49,269 nt of DNA from JALYUA01 sp038229875 (GCA_038229875.1 JBBROA010000017.1:1-49269); one strand, 5' to 3'. Positions 1 to 9,847 are shown, counted from the stretch's first letter. Translations and numbers: made by a program. Notes: generated from the sequence alone by a model not told the origin.

Positions 1-528
1 CAGAAATTTTCGAAACGCGACGATCGTGCCGAACGTGAAGACGAGCGAGTAAAGATCCTCCCGGATGAAACGCGAGAAATAGGCGAAATGCGGTGAGAGG
101 AGGACGAGCAGCGCGTACGCGGCGGCGGTCTCGAATCCGAACCAGGCTGCGAGCGGGATCGCGAAGAGCGCGAGCCCCACTCCGAAAACGGCCGGGAGGA
201 ACCTCGCGGTGAAGTTTGTTGCTCCCGCGATCTTGTACACGAGCGCGTTCGCGTAATACAGAAACGGACCGTGGTACGCGGGGTCGTAACGCCACGTGCC
301 GTCGCGCGAGAGCGTGTAGGACTGAAAGGCGTGGATCGACTCGTCGTGGTGCAGCGGGCGGTCGCCCAGAAACGCAAACCGCGAGACGAGGAGCAGCGCA
401 GCAAAGACGAGATACGCGAGCCGCCGCCGGCTCGAAGACGGAGCGCGGGCGGCGGGGATCTCGACCGGCGGCGCGGACGCCATGCCGGCGGTCGCTTCAC
501 CGCCGGCCGGCGAGGGGCTCTGATCCAC
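1..528 (-). CDS. TIGR03663-type (Agl23-like) membrane glycosyltransferase, N-terminal part
   Basis: This is the first 176 residues of a polytopic membrane protein that continues past the left edge. It keeps the residues I know as invariant in TIGR03663: an Asp-Glu pair (HHDESIH, about residues 60-66) and a His-Gly-Pro tripeptide (AYHGPFLYY, about 85-93), after a first membrane helix at about 38-56. The family resembles dolichyl-phosphate-mannose mannosyltransferases at its N terminus and usually occurs in genomes that also carry DUF2298/TIGR03662 proteins, two of which lie upstream in this cluster. The donor is presumably a polyprenyl-phosphate sugar (inference). The GTG at 528 follows the stop of the upstream NHL gene by six bases. 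The ATG at 483 is an alternative start, and neither has a strong Shine-Dalgarno. The gene is last in the visible minus-strand operon. Confidence 0.82.
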   Translation of the reverse strand, partial: MDQSPSPAGGEATAGMASAPPVEIPAARAPSSSRRRLAYLVFAALLLVSRFAFLGDRPLHHDESIHAFQSYTLSRDGTWRYDPAYHGPFLYYANALVYKIAGATNFTARFLPAVFGVGLALFAIPLAAWFGFETAAAYALLVLLSPHFAYFSRFIREDLYSLVFTFGTIVAFRKFL

Positions 529-534
529 CGTGGC

Positions 535-1578
535 TTACTTCTCGAGCCGGATGCGGGTGATGGTGTTCGCGTCGGTGTTGACGACGTACAGGATGCGGTT
601 CTTCCGGTCTACGGCGAGCCCTCGGGGGCGCAACAGTTTCTTGCCGTCGTCATCCGCGGTCCACCGGTGCATCTCGTGTCCGGTTCGGTCGAGGTGGACC
701 ACCGCATTGGCGACGGAATCCGAGACGAACAGCGTCTCGTCGCGGTCGGCGTCGATGTAGGGCTCCGCGTTCGGGCCCCAGCCGGCGAACTTCCAGCGCG
801 ACTTGAATCCACCCTGGGAGTTCAAGACCTGGACTCGCCCGTTGCCCGCGTCCGCGACGTAGACGTCGCCGGAGGGACCGATCGCGATCCCGATCGGGGC
901 GGAGAACTCCTCCGGCCCGGGTCCCTGCTTTCCGATCGAGCGCGGGTTTCCGAGATCCGCTCCGCAGAGGACCAGCCGGCCGTTCCCGGTGTCGGTGATC
1001 CAGACCTGGCCGTCGGTTCCGACCGCCACGTCGTGCGGGTTGTAGAGCCCCGCGGAGCTCTTGCCCTTCCACTGGCCGGCCTGCGAGAAGACCTCGACGC
1101 CGGTGTTGTAGGTGTCCGCGACGTAGACATTGTCGCCATGGATCGCGATTCCGGAAGGGTCCTTCATCGCGTACTCGCCCGTTCCGCGTCCGCCCCACCC
1201 GCCGAGTGGTCCGCCCGCCGCATCGAAGACGCGCAGAGCGGAGCTGCCCTGATCGACGACCCAGAGGCGCCCCTTCTCATCGAAGCTGGCGTCGCTCGGC
1301 GACTTCAAGGCCCCCCATGGCGCCTGGTTGGCCGCCGCGGCCGCCTGGATCGAGGGGCCCGGAGCCACCGGCTGTTCCGTCGGCTTGACCGGCGCGCCGG
1401 CTGCCGCGTCGCCCGTTCCGGGAGCGGCCGCCGCCCCGGTCTTTTCTTTCTTGCCGCACGAAACGGGTAAGAGCAAAAGCAGAAACAGAAGCCCGGGCGC
1501 GAAAACGGCGGCCGCCATCCGGAGGACCGGCGTGCGTTCCCGTGTCCCGCGCGGATCCGAAGATGTGCGCGATGTCAT
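535..1578 (-). CDS. NHL-repeat beta-propeller lipoprotein
   Basis: A 347-residue exported protein. A hydrophobic signal ends in LPVSC at about residues 34-38, so it is probably a lipoprotein, though the lipobox is imperfect. An Ala/Pro-rich spacer follows, then about five NHL blades with recurring motifs such as GGWGGRGTG, VYVADT and GNGRVQVLN. NHL propellers usually bind proteins, peptides or glycans and have no chemistry of their own. I chose the ATG at 1578 over one twelve codons upstream because AAGGAG stands just before it. The protein closely resembles the lipoprotein at 3903-4892 and the C terminus of the 1652-residue fusion, so the three look like paralogues. It lies between two membrane glycosyltransferase genes, which suggests an accessory role in the same envelope pathway (inference). 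Confidence 0.88.
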   Translation of the reverse strand: MTSRTSSDPRGTRERTPVLRMAAAVFAPGLLFLLLLLPVSCGKKEKTGAAAAPGTGDAAAGAPVKPTEQPVAPGPSIQAAAAANQAPWGALKSPSDASFDEKGRLWVVDQGSSALRVFDAAGGPLGGWGGRGTGEYAMKDPSGIAIHGDNVYVADTYNTGVEVFSQAGQWKGKSSAGLYNPHDVAVGTDGQVWITDTGNGRLVLCGADLGNPRSIGKQGPGPEEFSAPIGIAIGPSGDVYVADAGNGRVQVLNSQGGFKSRWKFAGWGPNAEPYIDADRDETLFVSDSVANAVVHLDRTGHEMHRWTADDDGKKLLRPRGLAVDRKNRILYVVNTDANTITRIRLEK

Positions 1579-1657
1579 GAGTCTCCTTATCTGAAAAGCT
1601 CCGATTGTCCTCATAACGTAAGAGATACGGGTGCCGTTGTCCAGCAGAGCGAGCTGT

Positions 1658-3835
1658 TTAGTCGCAGAAGCGGGGCAGTTCCGGCGATTGCCACACCACG
1701 AGGCGCGTGGTCCCGGCCTGGTTCCGCGCCGGGCATGGCACCTTCCCCGCCCGGCGAAGCAGATCCTCGAGGGCGGCGCGGACTCGAGCAGGAAGCTCCG
1801 GCCGGACGACGACGAGCGCCGCGGGGGCGGAGACGCGCGCGAGCCCGCCGTCGGGAAGGTCGCCCTCGACGAGCTTCACGTCGGAGAGGGGCGGGAGACG
1901 ATACACCTCGCGGAGGGAATCGAACCCGTACGCGACGCTCCACTGGTCCGTGAGAAACAGGAAGTGGCGCTCGCGGTCGGGCGCAAGGTCCCGGGCTTTC
2001 TGCGCCGTCCTGTTGAACACCGCTTCGATCCCCTGGTACTGCAGGGCCATCCGGGGGGGCGAGACCACGTACGCCTGCACGACGTTCGCGGCGAGCGCGG
2101 CCGTCAGCACGCCTGCCGCCGCCGCGGTGCGCCCGCTCGCGGAAACGCCGGAGGCGGCGAGCCGCTCGAGGAGCCACGACAGCCCGATGGCCGCGGCGAG
2201 CGCGAATCCCGGCAGGAGGATGAACATGCGCGTGGTCGGAGGAGAGTCGGATCCGTGAGAGGCGGAGAGCACGAGAACCGCCGCGGCCCCCCCGATGCAG
2301 AAGCGGGCGAACGGGTCTCGCAGCCCCCGGCGCAGCACGACCGCCGCGCCGAGCGCGATGAGCCCGGCCGAGAGGGGGTCCTGATAGGAAATCCCGACGA
2401 AGTGGCTCTCGCCGGGTTTGAAGAGTGGCGAGAACGCCCCGTAGAAGACGTTGCGGGCGAAGTGGAGCGCGGGCGGCATTCGGGTATCGGCAAAGTCCGG
2501 GTTTCCGTAGAAGACCCCGGGCAGCTTCGACAAGAAGAACTGCGGCTGCAGGAGGAGCGGAAAAACGGCGAGGAGAAATCCGGCGGCGGCATTGGCCCAC
2601 CGGATGACGGCATCCCTCGATCGGGGCGGATCGTAGATCGCGAGAAGCAGCACCGGCAGCGGAAGGCAGTACAGCGCCGCCGGATACACGTAGCAGCAGG
2701 CGGCGGCGGCGAGGCCGGCACACGCGAAGGCGACGGTCCGCCGCGTGCGGACCGCCCAGGCGGTCGCGGAGAGCAGGAGCGCGACCGTGAAGTGCGCCTG
2801 GAGGTTCGGGTATCCGATTTTCGTAAACGACATCAGATACTCGGAAACCGCGAGGAAGAAGCACGCGAACGCCGCCACGCGGCGGCCGGCGAACGTCCGG
2901 AAAAAAGAGAAGTAGAACGGAAGAGCCAGCGCCGAGAGATACAGGCTGCTCAGCTTCCAGCCGAAGTTGTCGGGCCCCCCCACGATCATTCCGGCCGCCT
3001 GGACGAGCGACGTCAGATATGTGAACTGCCCGTACACCCCGTCCATCGCGAAGAGCCGGGACGCGGCATCGCCCGCGATCGGGTTTCGCGCGATTTCGAC
3101 GGCCATCTCGCGGAAGGCGTACTCGTCTCCCACGAGCGTGTACCACCAGGAGTCGAGCCACAGCCCGCGCAGCACGAGCGCTAAGGGGATCATCCAGACC
3201 CACGGGGAAAGCTGCCGGCGCCGCCGGACCGCAAGCGCGGCCGAGAAGCAGAGGAGGATCGCAGCCATCCAGGGAAATCCCCGTCCTCGGATAAACGCCG
3301 CGATCCCGATCAGGACGGCGGCCTGGAGACCAGCGCTCGCGAGAAGACCCGGGACTTTGCATTTCCAGAGCCTCCGCAGCGCTCTGTGTCCGACGTCGCG
3401 GCAGAGGCTTCCGGCGGCGTATCCCGCGAGCGCGGCGACCAGCTCTGCTCCCGGCGGATGGTGGAAGAACGCGGCACGGACGAGGATCACGAAGCAGGCG
3501 ATCGCCGAAAGGAGGGCGAGGGACTGCCCGGCGATGGCGCCCTGTCCGGGTGGCCGCCGCCGCCGCCGCGCGCGAGGAGGACCCGGGAACCACGGAGCGG
3601 GGTCTCTCCGGCGCAGCACGAAGAGCAGCAGCAGCGCCGCGTCGGCGGCGAGGACGAGCGTGAACCAGGAGGGCCAGTCGAGCCCCGAGAAGAACGGCAG
3701 CAACCGCCACACGGCGTCGAACCGGCCGGTGTCGGCCTTGCCTGCCCACAGGAACCAGACGACGAGGGCCGGCGGAATCGCCGCGAGCGCGATCGCTCCG
3801 AAGAGACTCGCGCTTCGCCGCAGTGATCGCAGCAA
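1658..3835 (-). CDS. GT39/PMT-like polytopic membrane glycosyltransferase
   Basis: About 725 residues with many hydrophobic helices and a soluble C-terminal tail. The motif GDEYAFREMAVEIA resembles the acidic first-loop motif of PMT-superfamily lipid-linked glycosyltransferases, and the following YPNLQAHF and YVYPAAL segments fit a GT39-like fold. It probably moves a sugar from a polyprenyl-phosphate donor on the outer face of the membrane; donor and acceptor cannot be read from sequence. The start is unsure: no ATG or GTG lies in frame between the preceding NHL stop and the first helix, so I used the TTG at 3835. The longer reading frame beginning at 4078 would run through the NHL gene and is unlikely. 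A gap of 79 bases separates its stop from the next NHL gene. Confidence 0.75.
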   Translation of the reverse strand: MLRSLRRSASLFGAIALAAIPPALVVWFLWAGKADTGRFDAVWRLLPFFSGLDWPSWFTLVLAADAALLLLFVLRRRDPAPWFPGPPRARRRRRPPGQGAIAGQSLALLSAIACFVILVRAAFFHHPPGAELVAALAGYAAGSLCRDVGHRALRRLWKCKVPGLLASAGLQAAVLIGIAAFIRGRGFPWMAAILLCFSAALAVRRRRQLSPWVWMIPLALVLRGLWLDSWWYTLVGDEYAFREMAVEIARNPIAGDAASRLFAMDGVYGQFTYLTSLVQAAGMIVGGPDNFGWKLSSLYLSALALPFYFSFFRTFAGRRVAAFACFFLAVSEYLMSFTKIGYPNLQAHFTVALLLSATAWAVRTRRTVAFACAGLAAAACCYVYPAALYCLPLPVLLLAIYDPPRSRDAVIRWANAAAGFLLAVFPLLLQPQFFLSKLPGVFYGNPDFADTRMPPALHFARNVFYGAFSPLFKPGESHFVGISYQDPLSAGLIALGAAVVLRRGLRDPFARFCIGGAAAVLVLSASHGSDSPPTTRMFILLPGFALAAAIGLSWLLERLAASGVSASGRTAAAAGVLTAALAANVVQAYVVSPPRMALQYQGIEAVFNRTAQKARDLAPDRERHFLFLTDQWSVAYGFDSLREVYRLPPLSDVKLVEGDLPDGGLARVSAPAALVVVRPELPARVRAALEDLLRRAGKVPCPARNQAGTTRLVVWQSPELPRFCD

Positions 3836-3902
3836 CGGCGGTGACCGCCGCGCCCGATCAGCTTCCGCGCCCCGAGGGGTCTCGCGCGGAGAGAGCGTGG
3901 CG

Positions 3903-4892
3903 CTACTTCCCGCCGAGGCGGATCCGCGCGATCGCGCTCGAATCGGTGTCGGCGACGAAGAGGATCCGGTTCTTCCGGTCCACGGCGACTCCGGTCGGCC
4001 GAAGGAACTTCTTTTGCGCGTCATCCGCGGTCCACCGGCGGAGCTCGCGGCCGCGGCGGTCGAGCTGCACGACCGCACGGCCGACGGGGTCGCTGACGTA
4101 GAGCGATCCGTCGGCGTCCACGTCCACGTACGCCTCGGCGTTTACGCCCCAACCTGGAAACTTCCAGCTCGACTTGAATGCGCCCGAGGCGTTGAGGACC
4201 TGGATGCGCCCGTTTCCGGTGTCGGTGACGTACACCTCGCCGGACGGACCGGCCGCCACGGCGACCGGTGAGGCGAACTGCTCGGGACCCGCGCCCGACC
4301 TGCCGACCGCGTGCGGCTCGGTGAGGTCGGCATTGCAGATGAGAACCCGGTTGTTGCCGGTGTCGGCAATGTAGACGGTCCCGGTCGGCCCGACGGCGAT
4401 TCCGTGGGCGCCATAGAGATCCGCGGAGAGCTTTCCGAGGAACCGCCCGGCCGGGTCGAACCGTTCGACGCCCGTGCGCCACGTGTCGGAGACGTAGACG
4501 TCGTTGCCCCGGACCGCGATTCCGGACGGATCCTTCATCCCCCAGGTGCCTTCGCCGTGGCCGCCCCAGCCCCCGTAGAGGGCCCCCGCCGCGTCGAACA
4601 CACGCACCGCGGCGTTGCCGAAGTCCGCCACCCAGACCCTGCCCCTCTCGTCGACCGCGATGCCGCGCGGAAACTTCAGGGACGTAAACGGTCCCGCGCC
4701 GGCGGAGGGTTTTTCGGAGAAGCGGGGCGAGAGGTCGGCCACGGCGGTGGGCGAGGGAGCGGCCGCGGACGAAGTCCCGCCCGCTCCCGTTTTCTTCTCC
4801 GCGGGTCCGCAGCCGCACGCCGCGGCCGCGAGCAGGCAGAGGACAGCGCCCGCCACGCGCGATCCGCCGTGTCTGAATGCCTCGTGAGTCAT
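3903..4892 (-). CDS. NHL-repeat beta-propeller lipoprotein
   Basis: 329 residues. A signal peptide with the lipobox LAAAAC (cysteine near residue 26) is followed by a low-complexity spacer and about five NHL blades containing WVADFGNAAVRVF, GGWGGHGEG, VYIADTGNNRV and VYVTDTGNGRIQVLN. It is therefore a predicted membrane-anchored propeller facing the periplasm. The ATG at 4892 forms an ATGA overlap with the stop of the giant fusion gene and is preceded by AAGGAAGAG, so translation is probably coupled. The fusion gene's own C-terminal NHL module is a close relative, which suggests that this lipoprotein arose by duplication or that the fusion captured one. The ligand is unknown. Confidence 0.9.
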   Translation of the reverse strand: MTHEAFRHGGSRVAGAVLCLLAAAACGCGPAEKKTGAGGTSSAAAPSPTAVADLSPRFSEKPSAGAGPFTSLKFPRGIAVDERGRVWVADFGNAAVRVFDAAGALYGGWGGHGEGTWGMKDPSGIAVRGNDVYVSDTWRTGVERFDPAGRFLGKLSADLYGAHGIAVGPTGTVYIADTGNNRVLICNADLTEPHAVGRSGAGPEQFASPVAVAAGPSGEVYVTDTGNGRIQVLNASGAFKSSWKFPGWGVNAEAYVDVDADGSLYVSDPVGRAVVQLDRRGRELRRWTADDAQKKFLRPTGVAVDRKNRILFVADTDSSAIARIRLGGK

Positions 4893-7800
4893 CGGCTCTT
4901 CCTTTCGCTCAGGGGCAGCGTCGTGACCGAAGAATTTCCCGCGTTGACGACATAGAGAATACGGGCGCGGGGGCTGATCGCCAGTCCCATCGGCCGCGAG
5001 AAGGACTTGCCCGACGAGTCCCCGACGATCCGCCGCAAGAGGTTTCCGTCGAGCGAGAATTCGAGCACCGCGTTGCCGGGAGGGTCGCTGGCGTAAACCG
5101 AGGTCTCCGAGATCGCGAGCTGCGGCTCGGCGCCGTCGCCCCAGCCGGCCACGGGAAACGCGCCCGTGATTCGGCCGTCCGGCTCGATGGTCTGGATCCG
5201 GCGGTTCGCCGTGTCGGCAACGTAAACGCGGCCGGCCGGAGAGACCGCGATCCCGATCGGGCCCGAGAACTGACCCGCGCCGGAACCCTTCTGTCCGATC
5301 ACTTTGCCGCCCGTCAGATCCGCCGCATAGACCATCACCCGATGGTTGCCGGTGTCGGTGACCCAAACGCGCCCGTCCGGCGCGACCGCGACCCCCCGGG
5401 GACCGTAGAGCTCCGAGACCGAAGCGATCCATTTGCCGGTCAGGTCGAATCGCTCGATCCGGCCGTTCCAGGTGTCCGCGACGTACAGGTCTTCTCCGCG
5501 CGCCGCGACCGCGCAGAGCTCGCGGAATCCGTGCTGACCGGTTCCGCGTCCGCCCCAACCGCCGAGAAATCCCCCGCGCGCGTCGAACACCCGCAGCCTC
5601 GAGTGGCCGAAGTCCGCGATCCAGACGCGCTCCTGCGAATCGACGGCGGCCCCGCGGGGCTCCTTCAGCCGCTCCCAGGGAGCCGAGCCTTCCGCCGCGC
5701 TCTGCGCGATCTCGGGACTCTCTTCCGGCTCGACGTCGGGAGCGGCGGCCGCGTTCGCCGCCTCCGCCGCCGGAACGGGCAGAGTCTCGCGCTCGGGCGC
5801 GACGACGTCCTGCGAATCGCCGCCGACGACTCGGTACACGGCCGCTTCGGGATTTTCGTAGGCGACCTGGAAGAGGTCCTTCCCGGTGCGGAATTTCGCG
5901 ATCCCCGCCGCGGCGTAGGTCTTGCGCTCCAGCGCTCCGACATAGACGTATCCGACGTGGTAGCGCCGGAGCAGACCCTCGACGGCCGCGGCCTTCGGAT
6001 TCGAATAGATCTCCTGCACCGCCGCGCGCCGGGCCTCCACCTGCGCAGGAGGGTTACCGCGTTGCTGCACGTGGTAGTCCCAGCCGAGGACCGTGGGCAG
6101 TCCGGTCAACATGGAAATCCGGCCGAACTCCTGGTACGAGGGGCCCTGCGCTTCGAGCACGACGGGCGTGCCGCGGATAGTCCGGCGCAGCCACTCGACC
6201 GCGCGGTATTCGCCCGGATGCCAGCGTTCGCGATACGCGAGGCCGTCGAGCGTCGGCGCCGACCCGCGGACGCCGTCGGGAAGAGACGTCCGGTTGGCGG
6301 TCAGGGCCGCCGCGGCCCCGGACGCCGACGTGAAAACCGCGGCGGCGAAGATCAGGACCGCGAGGGCCTTCAGCGCGCGCGGCCAGGAGGCGAACGCCCC
6401 CGGCCGGTCGGAAGATCCGAAGACCAGCACCGCGCAGCCGACCGCGAACAGCAGCCAGGCTTCCAGGTACAGCTTGAAGTACGTGTTCATCCGGTCGTAG
6501 ATGTAGAAGCGCTGCGTGAAGAGGATCAGGAAAAACCCCGTGGCGAGAAAGCCGCAGGCGAGCCGGTCTTCGGGTGCTCGCACGAAGAAGATCGCGGCGA
6601 GGAGGAACAGGAGGATGCCGGTCACGCAGAACGCGTCGGGCAGGCGGAGCGCGAGCGCGGTTAAGAGCGAGAACGCGAGAAGCGCGACTATGCCGCGGAA
6701 GAGCCGCTCGCGCCGGCCGGGCGCGCCTCGCCGCACCGCGGTGACGAGCCACCATGCGACCGCCAGAAAGACGAAGACGCCGAACACGGTCAGGATGTCG
6801 ATTCCCTTCGCGCCGGGACCGTCGTTCCTCCCGTGTCCCGGAGCGCCGCCGCCGCGAACCCAGAGAGGCAGCACGAGGGCAAGAGCCGTCGATGCGGACA
6901 CAGCGAACGCGAGAACGGCGCGGCCGACACCTTTGAGCGAGAGTCCGCCGTTCGAGAAAGCCACCGCCGCCGCGATCAGGACCAGGAGTCCCCCGAGCAG
7001 CGGGACGTCCCACGCGTTCGTCAGCGCCTGGGCGGCGACGGCCGCGCCGAGGGCCGCCGCGGATCCCGCGATCGCGACGACGCGGGTTTCCGGGAGCGCC
7101 CCGCGCCGCAGCAGGGCGAGGGCGCAGGTTGCGACCAGCAGGAACAGCGGGATCGCGAAGACGTGCGCGTGGAGATCCGCGAACGTGAAGCTCCAGAACG
7201 GGTACTCGTTGATCGTGTCGCGGACGACGCGCGACGTGGCCCAGAAGTAATGCCAGTCGAGGTGGCGCGTTTCGCCGCGCGCCGGCTGGTTGACGATCCA
7301 CTCGCGAAGCCCCGCGAGGTTCCCGAAAAATGCCACGAACGCCGCGGCCGCCACGCCGGCACGCCGCCGTCCGGTCCAGTTGCGCGCGAGCGAGAAGGCG
7401 CCCGCCACCGACGCGCCTCCGAGCAATCCGAACGCGAGGTTGAAGGTGAACCGGGTCGAGAGGCCCGTCAGCATCGTCAGCAGCGCGACCATCTCGTGCC
7501 CGAACGTGTAATAGCCGAGAGGGGCGCCCGCGAACCAGGGGTCTGAGGCGGGGAGCACGGGCGTGCGCACGAGGATGTTCAGGATGGAGAAGTCCATCGG
7601 CTTCTCGCCCCAGAAGATCTCGGGGTTGAACGCGCGCAGTCCGGCGAAGACGGCGAATCCGACGGCAAATGCCGCTTCCGCCTCCACGAGTTTCCGGACG
7701 TTGCCGCGCCAGAAGGCCAGGACCGCGCGGCCGCGGAGGGCCAGAGCGGCGGCGGACAGGGCCGTCAGGAACACGAGGGCCCAGACCACGGCCGGACGCC

Positions 7801-9847
7801 CGTTGCCGAGGAGGCGGGACTGGACGAGCACGGTCAGGGACCACGTCGAGACCACGAGCCCGACGATCCGCGCGACGCCCGCGCCGCGGTCGGGCAGGGC
7901 GCCGAAGACGACCGTCACGAGCGGCAGCGCCAGAAGTCCTACGAGAGCGGAGGCGAGATAGAAGAGGATCGCCGCGCCCCACGATCCAGCCGCGCGTTCG
8001 GCAGAGGAGACCCGTTCGGCCGCGGCCTGGCGCGAGGGAACGAGCGACTCCGAGATCGGCCGCTTGCCCCGCGGAGCCTTCTCCCAGTCCCAGATCGTCG
8101 GCGGCGTCGTTGGCATCGCGGCGAGCAGGATCGCGCGGGCGCGCGCGGGCGAGAACGCAGCCGTCTTCTTAAACAGCAGTACGCGGGGATGGTCGTAAAC
8201 CGTGAACTGTTCCTCCGCCCGGTCGTCGGCGAATCGAAGCGGGCCGAACGACGGGTAGGAAGTGAAGTCCGCGGCGCGCTCGAAACCGAGCCGTCCCTCG
8301 AAGAGCGCGCGGTAGTACGCCGTCGTCATCGGGAACACGCTCGGAAGGCGCGTGATGTTTCCGTAAACGCGATTGCTCGTGATCGCGAGCCAGTCGGTCT
8401 TCTGGAGCGTCGCGACGACGGCGTCGGCCTTCGCCGGGTTGTCCGGGCCCCAGAGGTCCATCGCCGGCCCTTCGTAGCGGTTCGCGTCGTATCCCGGCAG
8501 GGGAAGAGGGATCGCGTCGTCCCAGGACTCCGACGAGAACCGGGCGGGCGGCGGCACGTGCTCGTAGATCCAGCGCGACGCCGCGACGCGCGTGTGCGGG
8601 CGGCGGTACACCGACGAGAAGGCGATGCCGGCGAGCACCGTCCCGAGCACCACGAGGGCGGGAAGCATTCGCGTGAGCCTCGAGGCCGAGGCGCGGCGCG
8701 CAAACCCGAAGAGGTACAGGGCCGTGACGACCGCGAAGACCGGATACGCCGGGTAGAAATAGCGGATCGACTTCGAAAGCGTCAGCGAGTGGTACGCGCA
8801 GACGACGGCCGCGTACAGGAGCAGCGGCAGGAGCGCGCGGCGGCCCCGGCGCCACGAGGTCAGAACAGCGGCGGCGAACGTGACGAGGGCCGCGATCCCG
8901 AAGAACGGACCGGCGCCCCAGAAGACGAAGTTCTTCAGCGGAAAGAGCACCGTGCGCCCCGCCCACTGGAGCGCGGGAGGGAATCCGGCGACGCTCTTGG
9001 ACAGAGCCATCAGCGCCTGCATGTCGCGGATGTAGCGCGGGTCGAGCTTCCAGCCCGCGAATCCGTACGGGAGGGCGAGGCGGATCGCGGCGTACGCGGC
9101 GGCCGCCGCGAGCAGGCTCCGCAGGACCACCCGGAGCGCGGCGCGCGGTATGGCGCTCCCGGAACCGGCGGCCTCCACCAGCAGGGCGACGCCGACCGCG
9201 CCGAGAAGCGCGAGCGCCGTAACCTTGCAGGCGACGGCGAGGCCGACCGCAATCCCCGTCGCGGCGACGCCGCCCCACGAGGAACGGCCCTGCGCGATCC
9301 GCACCGAACCGAGAAGAGCCGCCGCGACGAAGGTGGTCAGAAAGCTGTCGACGGTCCAGAAGTGCGCGAGCTGGATGCCGAGCGGGCAGAACGCGATGAG
9401 CGCCGCGGCACCGAGCGCTGCGCGCCTCCTCCCGAACCGGCGCGCGATCAGATAGGTCAGCCAGACGGTGGCGAGGTCGAAGAGCGCCGACAGCGCCCGG
9501 CCGACGAGATAGGCACCGTCGTAGCCCGGCCTGTGGATGAGCTTTGCGACCGCCTTCGTCAGAAAGAGCGGGAGCGTGCCGTAGACGAACGAGTCGTGCT
9601 TCCGGTTGTAGGGGTTGAGCGGCGAGGTCGCGGAATCGAAGTACTGCCGGACGCTCTTCGGGAACTCGAGGTTTTCCTCGACCATCGAGATGTGACGCTC
9701 GTCGGGATGGAGATGGTGCGCTTCGTCCCACGCGAGGCCCACGAACCGCAGCAGTGCTCCCGCGACGAGGATCGCGAGGAAGATCGCGCGGCCGCGCCGA
9801 CGATCTCGCGCGGCGCCGGCCGGGTTCTCGGCGTCCGGGGGCGTCAA
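4889..9847 (-). CDS. Fusion: GT39-like, DUF2298 and NHL propeller membrane protein
   Basis: A 1652-residue protein with three recognisable parts. Residues 1 to about 600 form a GT39-like membrane unit with HPDERH at about 47-52. Residues about 650-1330 form a DUF2298 (Chlor_Arch_YYY, TIGR03662-like) unit with FWGEKPMDF near 741-750, DPWFAG, GYYTFGHE, NEYPFWSFTFADLHAH and a late PTVLGW motif. Residues about 1390-1650 form an NHL propeller with GGWGGRGTG and VYVADTAN blades. The TTG start overlaps the FkbM stop as TTGA and the end overlaps the next NHL gene as ATGA. The parts exist as separate genes in the same cluster, so the fusion is evidence that they work together. Sugar donor and acceptor are unknown. 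The topology would place the propeller on the outer face (inference). Confidence 0.9.
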   Translation of the reverse strand: MTPPDAENPAGAARDRRRGRAIFLAILVAGALLRFVGLAWDEAHHLHPDERHISMVEENLEFPKSVRQYFDSATSPLNPYNRKHDSFVYGTLPLFLTKAVAKLIHRPGYDGAYLVGRALSALFDLATVWLTYLIARRFGRRRAALGAAALIAFCPLGIQLAHFWTVDSFLTTFVAAALLGSVRIAQGRSSWGGVAATGIAVGLAVACKVTALALLGAVGVALLVEAAGSGSAIPRAALRVVLRSLLAAAAAYAAIRLALPYGFAGWKLDPRYIRDMQALMALSKSVAGFPPALQWAGRTVLFPLKNFVFWGAGPFFGIAALVTFAAAVLTSWRRGRRALLPLLLYAAVVCAYHSLTLSKSIRYFYPAYPVFAVVTALYLFGFARRASASRLTRMLPALVVLGTVLAGIAFSSVYRRPHTRVAASRWIYEHVPPPARFSSESWDDAIPLPLPGYDANRYEGPAMDLWGPDNPAKADAVVATLQKTDWLAITSNRVYGNITRLPSVFPMTTAYYRALFEGRLGFERAADFTSYPSFGPLRFADDRAEEQFTVYDHPRVLLFKKTAAFSPARARAILLAAMPTTPPTIWDWEKAPRGKRPISESLVPSRQAAAERVSSAERAAGSWGAAILFYLASALVGLLALPLVTVVFGALPDRGAGVARIVGLVVSTWSLTVLVQSRLLGNGRPAVVWALVFLTALSAAALALRGRAVLAFWRGNVRKLVEAEAAFAVGFAVFAGLRAFNPEIFWGEKPMDFSILNILVRTPVLPASDPWFAGAPLGYYTFGHEMVALLTMLTGLSTRFTFNLAFGLLGGASVAGAFSLARNWTGRRRAGVAAAAFVAFFGNLAGLREWIVNQPARGETRHLDWHYFWATSRVVRDTINEYPFWSFTFADLHAHVFAIPLFLLVATCALALLRRGALPETRVVAIAGSAAALGAAVAAQALTNAWDVPLLGGLLVLIAAAVAFSNGGLSLKGVGRAVLAFAVSASTALALVLPLWVRGGGAPGHGRNDGPGAKGIDILTVFGVFVFLAVAWWLVTAVRRGAPGRRERLFRGIVALLAFSLLTALALRLPDAFCVTGILLFLLAAIFFVRAPEDRLACGFLATGFFLILFTQRFYIYDRMNTYFKLYLEAWLLFAVGCAVLVFGSSDRPGAFASWPRALKALAVLIFAAAVFTSASGAAAALTANRTSLPDGVRGSAPTLDGLAYRERWHPGEYRAVEWLRRTIRGTPVVLEAQGPSYQEFGRISMLTGLPTVLGWDYHVQQRGNPPAQVEARRAAVQEIYSNPKAAAVEGLLRRYHVGYVYVGALERKTYAAAGIAKFRTGKDLFQVAYENPEAAVYRVVGGDSQDVVAPERETLPVPAAEAANAAAAPDVEPEESPEIAQSAAEGSAPWERLKEPRGAAVDSQERVWIADFGHSRLRVFDARGGFLGGWGGRGTGQHGFRELCAVAARGEDLYVADTWNGRIERFDLTGKWIASVSELYGPRGVAVAPDGRVWVTDTGNHRVMVYAADLTGGKVIGQKGSGAGQFSGPIGIAVSPAGRVYVADTANRRIQTIEPDGRITGAFPVAGWGDGAEPQLAISETSVYASDPPGNAVLEFSLDGNLLRRIVGDSSGKSFSRPMGLAISPRARILYVVNAGNSSVTTLPLSERKSR

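Noticed and set aside
1611..3749. Long open frames antisense to, or out of frame with, the GT39-like gene (also at 6054-7982, 8169-9731, 12239-13945 and others)
   Set aside because: Arg/Pro/Ala-rich translations without motifs; in GC-rich DNA the other frames of true genes stay open. The opposite or shifted frame has clear families.
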